Source of the DNA: Ditylenchus dipsaci
Taxonomy: Eukaryota; Nematoda; Chromadorea; Rhabditida; Anguinidae
Assembly (NCBI GenBank): GCA_004194705.1
Contig: SADC01001318.1
Span: 930,001-994,000, forward strand
Direction of reading: 5' to 3'
DNA length: 64,000 nt
The notes beneath the pieces are model-generated. The model was not told the origin of the DNA, did no database searches, and saw only the letters and a program-made list of their open reading frames with translations. Positions within the stretch are counted from its first letter, which is position 1, and every line of letters starts with the position of its first letter. The translations under genes and the position numbers were made by a program. This document shows positions 58,701 through 64,000 of this stretch, one piece after another.

Positions 58701-59590
58701 GAATCCTTGCAATATTCGGGACCAGATTGTCAAAACAAAACTAGTAGAAGATAAAAAAAATGGATGTCAAAACTGTGTCGAACCCAGTAACTTGCCGGGT
58801 CTCTTGACAAGCGTCGACTGTAGCGTGGGCATGCTTCTTCAATGTAGCTATATGCGCATAAATATTTTGTTTCTTACAGACCAAAGAGAATGCCATGAAA
58901 GACCGCAAAAAGTACCAGTTTGAGGTAGAGAGAATCAAAGGTAGATTGTTTATAATATATATATTTTTTTTCAATACCGATTTGCAGAGGCTGTCAGGCA
59001 ACGAATTTGGCTAGGAGAGGTCTCCAAATCGGTAACTATTTCTCTTAATCTTTTTGAAGTGTCTAATGAAACAGTCAAAAAATTGTTGAAAAACACGGTA
59101 AAGCAGCTAAAGTGGCCCTGTATTATTCCCTTCCCCTGCCAATACAGCCCTTAATCCCTTTTAAAATTACTTTTCTGGCCTTTTTATAGCAAAATTATGA
59201 CTTAAAAATGATTTTTGACCACTCCCAAAAATCGATTTTGGGGAGGTTGGGGGTATAACCGAGTAGGTCCGATTTTGTGGGGAGGGGATTAAAAACGAGT
59301 AGCTTTGGGGGGGAGGGTGTAAAACGAGTAGCGTTAAACTTTCTTCTAAAAAATTTTAAATTTTTGCTCAAAATCTTGGAAAAATAATATTTTATAAATT
59401 TAATTTATTGTATAAACTCAGCAATCTTAACTCAGCAAAAGCTTTTGCAAAGATGACTTTTATGATCTCAATTTTCGAGAAATGAAATATACTTTTTTAT
59501 CCATGAACATTTTCAGCTAAACCCATTCGCCCTGGTCAACACTATGGCAGCAATGCCCCAGTTCCAGTTACCCGTCCAGGAAACGGTTAG
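38516..59590 (+). CDS. KIF5: Kinesin-1 heavy chain (KIF5/KHC), 27 exons
   Basis: Conventional plus-end-directed microtubule motor that carries organelles and vesicles in cell bodies and axons. Twenty-seven exons give about 941 residues, close to the usual 960-975. Order: motor domain (P-loop GQTSSGKT, switch I NEHSSRSH, switch II DLAGSEK), neck linker and neck coil ([18 protein letters not shown]), coiled-coil stalk, a highly conserved tail segment ([37 protein letters not shown]) and the autoinhibitory IAK motif (QIAKPIRPG). Two exons need one extra base to keep frame (44111-44115 and about 59002-59006). Many introns are large and filled with mobile elements. It stands alone; the nearest intact gene is SBDS, 16 kb upstream. 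Confidence 0.97.
38546..38551 (+). other. GC splice donor of KIF5 intron 1
   Basis: CAG|GCAAAG follows codon 10 and the acceptor TTTTGTAG lies at 38592-38599. The joined product ([15 protein letters not shown]) matches kinesin-1 without a gap, so this is a GC-AG intron of only 54 bases. Confidence 0.85.
38786..39003. repeat. Foldback repeat, KIF5 intron 2
   Basis: GGTTCCACCCTGTTTCCGCC at the left and GGGCGGAAACAGAATAGAGCC at the right, with ACGGTTACATATTTATTTTT inverted as AATAAAGATGTAACCGCG. No coding content. Confidence 0.6.
39013..39447. mobile_element. Foldback with CAGTCGACGCTCGATAG ends, KIF5 intron 2
   Basis: Inverted arms run from CAGTCGACGCTCGATAGTAC through AAAAAGTTCGTTCCC to a central GCTCGATAGTGCGTAC / GTGCGTACTATCGAGC hairpin. 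It contains the shared TAGTCCCAAATATCGCAAGG block. Confidence 0.75.
40718..40888. mobile_element. Pogo-like MITE in KIF5 intron 8
   Basis: TTTACAGTCGACGCTCTCTA at the left and TAGAGAGCGTCAACTGTAG at the right, with GTCGTTATAGAGA repeated inside. No coding sequence. Confidence 0.7.
41570..41890. repeat. Foldback in KIF5 intron 10
   Basis: GTTAAAGAAACCTGCAATTTTG ... TTCAGCACGGTCGATTCAC is inverted at 41822-41885. The centre carries AACTTGCTGTCGAATTYCAAA and its complement, like the hairpin at 5520-5640. Confidence 0.7.
42340..43840. repeat. Cluster of modules P and Q in KIF5 intron 10
   Basis: Module P hairpins at about 42460-42600, 42690-42840 (inverted) and 43320-43392, with CTCGAAAGTGACTCTGGATGC tags; module Q at 43690-43830 next to a G run. 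A GACAATTCACCGTNGGG tandem lies at 43055-43170. Confidence 0.65.
43391..43590. repeat. Palindrome in KIF5 intron 10
   Basis: TATACTAAAATCTCTTCCTG at the left and its complement CAGGAAGAGATTTTAGTAT at the right, with GATATTGCTATTTTGAGTAT near the centre. Confidence 0.7.
44766..44840 (+). mobile_element. tRNA-like SINE head in KIF5 intron 12
   Basis: GCCCATGTAGTCTAGTGGGT with a box A-like TAGTCTAGTGGGTAAAG, and 45 bases on AAGTTCGATCTCGACTGAG with a box B-like AGTTCGATCTC. The arms do not form a full cloverleaf, so I call it a tRNA-derived repeat rather than a tRNA gene. Confidence 0.5.
45060..45350. repeat. Nested CTCGATATAA-type MITEs
   Basis: An outer pair (ACAGTCGGACTTCGATATAAG and TCGAGGTTCGACTATA) encloses an inner pair (AGTCAAACTTCGATATAGCG and its complement GTATATCGAAGTTTGACTGT-like end near 45255). 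One copy has inserted into another of the same look. Confidence 0.65.
45653..46060. repeat. Foldback in KIF5 intron 12
   Basis: ATTTCACGCACCAAATACTG and GAAATCAGTAATTTCACC bound it. The inner arms pair TTTCGGTGTTTTACAATCG and CTAGTTTCTGATGAGC with their complements. Confidence 0.7.
46970..53951 (+). CDS. KIF5: KIF5 exons 15-22: coiled-coil stalk
   Basis: Exons: 46970-47190, 48051-48242, 48294-48454, 51560-51619, 51672-51711, 52996-53119, 53174-53364, 53830-53951. They are rich in Glu, Lys, Gln and Leu with heptad-like spacing, for example [32 protein letters not shown] and [36 protein letters not shown] matches the conserved MID...F.. AR.(Y/F)ISK segment. The exon 18 acceptor is read as ACAAG|T because only that phase joins exon 17. 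A mariner element occupies most of the 3.1-kb intron 17. Confidence 0.9.
49430..49575 (-). mobile_element. tRNA-derived SINE inside the mariner element
   Basis: On the minus strand from about 49566 the sequence has a tRNA-like head: box A TAGCTCAATTGGTTAGAGCG, an anticodon-loop-like CTTGCAAG (Ala, TGC), and a degenerate box B around GGGATCGCAC. No 3' strand pairs with the acceptor GGCGACC, so it is not a working tRNA. It interrupts the transposase reading and is bordered by AGGCCT on both sides, a possible short target duplication. Confidence 0.65.
50137..50595. repeat. GCC-trinucleotide block with inverted ends in the mariner
   Basis: Two arrays of GCC/CCG/GGC triplets (about 50155-50245 and 50400-50590) surround an AT-rich centre. 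The block is bounded by CCATAGTTG and CAACTATGG, inverted copies. It lies between the N-terminal and catalytic parts of the transposase. The long open frames across it are composition artefacts. Confidence 0.7.
51043..51437. repeat. Foldback family F, copy 2
   Basis: It begins CCCACTAATTACTCAAAAATG beside the mariner end and shares GTGTAGCCCAGAATCTCAGC and GAATAATTACAGAAATG with the copy at 15088. In KIF5 intron 17. Confidence 0.65.
52130..52690. repeat. Inverted minisatellite (CAGCACTCAGGTTTACCTGACC) in KIF5 intron 19
   Basis: About nine plus-oriented units of 22-23 bases (52140-52250 and 52480-52555) are followed by five complement-oriented units (52575-52690). An insertion-like unique stretch lies at 52255-52475. 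Each unit itself contains the palindrome CAGGTTTACCTG. Confidence 0.85.
52767..52847. mobile_element. Short TTAA-flanked MITE
   Basis: AGGGGCATGGTCACCTG at the left and its near-complement CAGGTGGCCATGCCCT at the right, each beside TTAA, about 81 bases in all. The same end sequence without its partner occurs near 42866, 54255 and 56766. Confidence 0.7.
54240..54770. repeat. Module P double copy in KIF5 intron 22
   Basis: Two module P hairpins (54290-54390 and 54570-54680) flank a CTCGAAAGTGACTCTGGATGC tag in both orientations. The sequence GTTCAACATCTTTGTTTTTTC is shared with the 42640 region. TTTTAAAGGGGCATGGTCACC at 54255 is a lone TTAA-family end. Confidence 0.7.
55310..55552. repeat. ACGTACCCC(T/G) direct-repeat MITE
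   Basis: ACAGTCGAGTGTCCATTTAA starts it and GATTTAACGTACCCCTAGG recurs several times, with one roughly 70-base duplication (TTGGTCCTTCCAATAATAAA twice). It ends in the complement TCGAGACTCGACTGTA. Confidence 0.65.
55575..55990. mobile_element. Pogo-like hairpin MITE in KIF5 intron 22
   Basis: TA|CAGTCGAACCTGGATAAACC at the left and GGTTCGACTG|TA at the right. The interior is inverted around AAACCTGGATAAATGGGGAC and contains the TCTGGTCCCAAATATCGCAA block. It is a sibling of the 63308 element with different inner tips. Confidence 0.75.
56282..59590 (+). CDS. KIF5: KIF5 exons 23-27: cargo/light-chain region and IAK tail
   Basis: Exons: 56282-56538, 56590-56663, 58880-58940, 58988-59031, 59517-59590. 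Exon 23 holds [20 protein letters not shown] and [20 protein letters not shown], among the most conserved KHC tail sequences. Exon 24 is [20 protein letters not shown]. Exon 26 reads EAVRQR in one frame and NLARRGLQI in the next, so one base is missing near 59002-59006; adding it also repairs the splice phase into exon 27 ([13 protein letters not shown]...). The reading ends at TAG 59588-59590. A further exon spliced from a GT at 59586 is possible but I found none. Confidence 0.92.
57031..57366. mobile_element. Mariner-type MITE
   Basis: Ends TTGGGTTGGTCCATAAGTTC and the exact complement at the other end, with TA on both sides. The TTGGGTTGGTCC start is typical of mariner terminal repeats. 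The interior folds back (GATGGGTTTCCGAATTGT and its partner) and no transposase is present. Confidence 0.8.
57843..58076. mobile_element. TTAA-flanked hairpin element (AGGGCCATTGCC family)
   Basis: TTAA|AGGGCCATTGCCACC at the left and GGCAATGGCCCT|TTAA at the right; the interior repeats CAACTTGGTTTCTAACAAAAC in both orientations. Related copies are at about 11060-11276 and 62050-62265, and partly at 43860-43950. Confidence 0.75.
58490..58815. repeat. Partial copy of the TCTGGTCCCAAATATC hairpin family
   Basis: GCAGTCTGGTCTTAAATATC and GATTCCGATTTTGCCGATCG are inverted near 58680-58735, with GTCGACTGTAG at the right end. It lies just before KIF5 exon 25. Confidence 0.6.
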
Positions 59591-59876
59591 TGAATTTCAC
59601 AAAAATGCCTTCAAAAGTATAAATTAATAATTATTGTCAAAAAGTGCTATAAACTTCTTATTCAAAACAAACTTTTTGTGGTACAAGTGGTACTCTTTGA
59701 TTAATTTGCTGTGGTTTTTCTTTATGATTTTCAACTGTATAACTTATATTAATTTCTCTTCTCAAAAAGTGACAAAATAGATTTCTAGAACCAAATTTCA
59801 CTTATTTCTCTTCCGACTTCTTGATGTTCCTATATATTTCAGTCTGTATAGCAATTTCAGCTCCTTTTGTGTTTAA

Positions 59877-60185
59877 GGCAGGCCTGTGCACGGGCTGGAC
59901 CCAACTTTAAAAATTTCTTTCGGACCGAGCCGGCCCGGAAATTCTTGGTTTTAAATATATTTTATCATATCTCGCTTTTTAAAAAGAACCCCATTTTCAA
60001 GTTCTCACCAAAATTTAACACTGTATCTTAGCTTCTAACACGTTATAAGCGGACTCGATGAAATTTAAAAATGGAGTAAAAGGGGTCGGGCTTGAAGAAA
60101 AAATTTAGCTCCGGACTGGGCTGGGCGCAAAATAAACTTGTCCGGACCGGACCGTGAAAAGGTAGACCCGTACACAGGCCTGATT
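59877..60185. repeat. GGCCTGTGCACGGGC foldback after KIF5
   Basis: Inverted ends GGCAGGCCTGTGCACGGGC and CCCGTACACAGGCCTG with GGACCGAGCCGGCCCGG and TCCGGACCGGACCGTG inside. Related in design to 34203-34608. Confidence 0.65.
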
Positions 60186-60607
60186 CAAGGGCACTCCCAA
60201 ATATGCCTTAGTCCCATGTTGTTTTCGCAAAATAATTAGCGCTACTAATTTTAATCTAAAATAACCCCTATCCACCCAATAATTTAGGCTTAGGCCGGTG
60301 GGCCTTAGACTCAGAGCCTGGCCACCAATTTTTGAAAAATGTTGGTTTGAAGTGCCCTAAAAATTATTGTGTGGGGGGGGGTGGTGGAGGTGTATAAAAC
60401 GAGCAGCGTTAAAAAAATTTAAGCAAAAAATTGTTGCCTTGCTCCCCCAAGCTGACACTTGCTTGGTCGATAATTTTAGTTTTGCCTATCATCTTCTTTG
60501 CGTCCAGCCGATTTGATTGAAACTTTTGACCATTGAATTTTCGGCACTTTTGCACTTCGATGGGCGTAAAAGTGTTTCAACATCTCCCGAGTAACTTTTA
60601 TGGATAA

Positions 60608-61850
60608 ATCTGAAAAGTGCCACCTTTTTTGGCTAAAAGTGCCACCTTTTTGAGTTTTAGTCAAAAAAGCTGAAATGTGCCACCTTTTGGCTGAAAAGTG
60701 CCACCTTTTGGCTGAAAAGTGCCACCTTTTGTTGAAAATTGCCACCTTTTGTTGAAAATTGCCACTTTTTGGCTGAAAAGTGCCACCCTTTAGCTAAAAA
60801 GTGCCACCTTCGGTTGAAAAGGGCCAACTTTTGTTCAAATGTGGGTAATCTGACGAGAAGGATTTCTATCCACAAGAAATTACGGATGTGCCTATTGGAA
60901 GAAAGCGAAGGTCGGGAAGAGAGCGAAAGGCTTTTTACGGTGTTTTTTCCAGCATATTTTGGCATATTTTGCGTTTTTAGAGGCAGGAGTAGCTTGCGAC
61001 AATTTAAATTGCGACAAATAGCGACTGGTTTTGCGTCTTCGACGCAAGTGATGTCTACAAATTTGCCCTGCATTAACTAAATGTAAAGATATAGCCATAA
61101 TAGTCATATTTTTTATATGATTTATCTTCTTTCTTGATCACCTCGCATTTTTTTCCTCTTGCGCTTAGGCAAGTCACCGCGATGAAACTTATTATGTGGT
61201 CTTTATACTCATCCTGAGGCTTCCTGGTACTGTGTATTTCAAAAATTTTTGGTTAAAAAAAACGATGTTTGCCAGCCCAGTGGTCCGATCTATAATAAGT
61301 GATTAGGTATTCCGACCAGGCTCTAGTATCTAAAAACTTAGGCGGTCTAATATAGGTGGTGCATCTGCATTCATTGAGTAGTCCCTACATCTCGAAGTTA
61401 GGCGAATTAGAGAAGAAGACATCTCAGCAGTAAGAAAATACAAATATCATGGATTTTCAGCCAAAAATTATTATTAATTATTTATAAATTATTTACTGCA
61501 TATTCTGACTTTCTCATTTTCTCTCGGTATTTCTCATTTTTGAGAGCATATGAATCCGGTCTTTATTGATGAGTAAAGAAAATTATGTTTTGTTCGAAAT
61601 AGTTTCTCGTTGTAACTTTTGTGTAATGGAATGAAATAAAGACTATCATTTGCAGATAATTAAGATAGAATTGTAGTGGAATAATTTGTTAGAAGAACAC
61701 TATAGTGTGAGGCTTGAAAAGTAGGTGAGTGTATTATCAGCGATGTGGCGTAGTAGGTGTAGAGTACAGTAGATAAAGTGGCACTTTTTAGGTAAAGGGT
61801 GGCACATTTCAACAAAGGGTGGCACTTTTCAGCCAAAAGGTGGCACATTT
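60608..61850. repeat. TGCCACCTTTTGGCTGAAAAG minisatellite and inverted copy
   Basis: Ten or so 21-base units run from 60608 to 60825. Four complement units lie at 61775-61850. Between them (61020-61075) is a fragment of the SINE tail GCGTCTTCGACGCAAGTGATG. No gene is visible. Confidence 0.75.
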
Positions 61851-62039
61851 AATCCTCGTCCAACTTTTATACGCTAAAAATCATATTAAAGCTATTTCCT
61901 GACACTTTCTTAACACTTACTTAGGAGACGTTTTAACACTATTCTCAAATTAATACTAAATGCGCGTTCCCCATCACCGCATCACCACCCCCCCCCCCCC
62001 CCCCCCCACGCCCCGAAGTGCATAAGTACCGACTTTTCA

Positions 62040-62270
62040 AAGGCTCTTGAACATGCCCACGCTGATAAGAGCTGGTCCCCGCCATTCAAAAATTTCTCTA
62101 CGGATTTTTCAACTTGGTTTCTAACAAACCATGCCTAAAATTAAATTCTAGGGTTAGTTTTGTTAGAAACCAAGTTCAAAAATCCGTACAGCAGTTCAAC
62201 GATCAGGAAAAAAAATTGAATTGGTGGGCAGCTCCTGCAATAGCGTGGGCATGCTCCTTTAAAAGATTCT
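62040..62270. repeat. AGGGCCATTGCC-type hairpin, diverged copy
   Basis: The CAACTTGGTTTCTAACAAAC / GTTTTGTTAGAAACCAAGTT pair and a GCATGCTCCTTTAA right end mark it as a relative of the 57843 element. A C run (61987-62008) precedes it. Confidence 0.65.
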
Positions 62271-63307
62271 TGGTTTCTTCTATTGTGTAATCGTCTTTCT
62301 TTTTTTTTATCAGCTTTTTTGTAATCTTTCAAGTCATTTTGTCACTTTTGAGGAAAAAAGTTAATAGAGATTATATGTTAGCCTTGTTTCAGCCCAGTAA
62401 TGAGATTGCCTACATTTGGCTAGAGGCGACCACTAAAATGCATGGTTGCACTCTCAATTTTCTGTCAGTCAGCATGTCGTGAGCTTTTCCTCTATTGGTT
62501 AATTTATAAACAAACTGAATTTTGACACTAGTGTTTTATTATTAACTTCAAATGTTGCGGTTGATTGTGATATGAATATGGTCGTCCATTTTTTCCTATA
62601 TATATGCTTACAGTGTTTTTGTTTCAACAAAAGTGTTTTTGGTTTGAAATTTTTTGGTTTTAGTAATTCAAAAATTATTACTATTGAAAAAACAAATTTT
62701 TTCAATATCGGGGTTGATTTTTCGTCCCCACAGAAACTACTCGAAAAGTTAGCCGTAAAGTTTTCCGAAAAACTTTTCGGTTGACGGTTAGAGATCAGAC
62801 AGAAATTACAAGGGATCACACATACTATATTCGATAAGTGTACTTTCTGTATTTTATATACAAAAATTACAGTTATGGGTAACTTGTAGATAACTGTAAC
62901 ATTTTTCGTATAATATTAAATATGATAGATAACTGTACGTTGATAACTGTAGAACTTGTCGTGTATTATACGAGAAATTCCACAGTTATTAACGTACAGT
63001 TAATTCCATCCAGCAACTCTGGCCATGATCCAACCCTATTTTAAACAAACAGAAAAGTCAGAAAAATCAGGTAAACAAGCCTACAGAATTGTCCAACCCA
63101 AAAACACTATGTCGAACTAAGATTTAGTAAAAAAAAGCTGAAAAGAAAACTTTACTTGTAATGAGAGCGCCTGAAAGTATTAGTTTTTTATTTTGTATTT
63201 TCGATGTTTTTCTCTCAATAAATTGGTTGTTATTGGCAGAACATAGTCTTCTTTTTTGGTTTTTGTTGTCATATTGCATCCCTTTGTAAACCCCCTAAAA
63301 CACTACT
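62271..63307. other. Unassigned sequence near the right edge
   Basis: No gene recognised. It has a short repeat GATAACTGTAC and complements (62870-63000) and an AATAAATTGG motif near 63217 that could be a chance poly(A)-like signal. The last 150 bases of the window (63850-64000) repeat ATATCCGA. Confidence 0.4.
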
Positions 63308-63746
63308 ACACTCGAACCTGGCTATAGTGGCACCCCCTAAAAGTTCGTTCCCGCCTAGGGTCCTACACTTTTGTCAACCCAATTTTCAAAGTCTTTTATC
63401 CATTCTGTTCTGACAGTCTGGTCCCAAATATCGTAAGGATTCCGATTTCGCCGATCATTTTTTTGAAAAGAAAACAAAATTTGGGTTAAAAAAGTAAAAC
63501 CTCGATATAGTGGCACCTGTTTTCAAAAAAGGGGTGCCACTATATCGAGGTTTTACTTTTTTACCCAAAATTTGTTTACTTTTCAAAAAATGATCGGCGA
63601 AATCGGAATCATTACGATATTTGGGACCAGAATGTCAGAACAGAATGGATAAAAGACTTTGAAAATTGAGTTGAAAAAAGTGTAGGACCCTAGGCGGGAA
63701 CGAACTTTTAGGGGGTGCCACTATAGCCAGGTTCGACTGCATTGCA
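63308..63746. mobile_element. Pogo-like hairpin MITE, 440 bp
   Basis: A nearly complete inverted repeat: CACTCGAACCTGGCTATAGTG at the left and its partner ending GGTTCGACTG at the right, with a central AAACCTCGATATAGTGGCAC hairpin. It carries the GACAGTCTGGTCCCAAATATC and GATTCCGATTTYGCCGATC blocks shared with copies at 39013, 55575 and 58490. Confidence 0.8.
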
Positions 63747-64000
63747 TGCTAACGTAACACAACAATAACAACAGGTGGTCCTGTCTATTTTTCAACGTGT
63801 TTACAAAAATAAGCATTTTAACTTTAATTTTCTTATTCGACATCCGATATCCGGCATTTTTCGACATTTTATATCCGAAAATATCCGAAAAAATTGCAAA
63901 TTTTCTGATGATTTTTTTTGAATTTTTTTTTAAATTTTGAGAAAATATCTGAAATCAGATATCCGATAACCGATATCCCGCACTTTTTGACATTCGATAT

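Noticed and set aside
2096..59590. Interpreting the frameshifted ALDH7A1, SBDS and KIF5 as pseudogenes
   Set aside because: They retain introns, splice phases and all catalytic or nucleotide-binding motifs; the breaks are single bases mainly in homopolymers across three unrelated genes.
62390..62480. Possible extra terminal exon for KIF5 after a TTTCAG at about 62390
   Set aside because: The short reading to a TGA has no similarity to kinesin tails and the TAG at 59588 already ends a plausible C terminus.

Overview
This is a window of an invertebrate animal (metazoan) nuclear genome. It is AT-rich and packed with spliceosomal introns and mobile-element debris. Three conserved protein genes can be rebuilt exon by exon: ALDH7A1/antiquitin on the minus strand (about 2.1-18.7 kb, 16 exons), SBDS on the plus strand (20.5-22.5 kb, 12 exons), and conventional kinesin heavy chain KIF5/KHC on the plus strand (38.5-59.6 kb, 27 exons). 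Animal-type KHC, cytosolic/mitochondrial antiquitin and a pogo/mariner/MULE/Helitron repeat load point to an invertebrate; I cannot fix the phylum. Exon boundaries were read by hand from homology, GT/GC-AG signals and phase, and may be off by a few bases.

Layout. 0.5-2 kb: foldback repeats downstream of ALDH7A1. 2.1-18.7 kb: ALDH7A1, whose introns hold SINEs, TTAA-flanked foldbacks, a roughly 170-bp tandem array and a Helitron nested in a foldback. 18.7-20.5 kb: the divergent intergenic region shared with SBDS. 20.5-22.6 kb: SBDS with a plausible poly(A) signal. 22.6-38.5 kb: no intact gene recognised; it holds a decayed FLYWCH/MULE transposase, palindromes, minisatellite-bearing foldbacks and a second Helitron-like end. 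38.5-59.6 kb: KIF5, with an intron-bearing mariner copy (itself invaded by a tRNA-derived SINE and a GCC-rich block) and many MITEs in its introns. 59.6-64 kb: repeats, no further gene recognised.

The three genes are ordinary housekeeping genes with unrelated roles (lysine/aldehyde metabolism, 60S ribosome maturation, microtubule transport), and I see no operon or shared pathway. The unusual content is in gene structure (an 18-nt microexon, two GC-AG introns, several one-base frame breaks that look like assembly indels) and in the repeats: multiple foldback families share TTAA target sites and AGGG-like ends, others share a CAGTCGA...CTCGATATA end, and several carry head-to-head minisatellite arrays between inverted termini.
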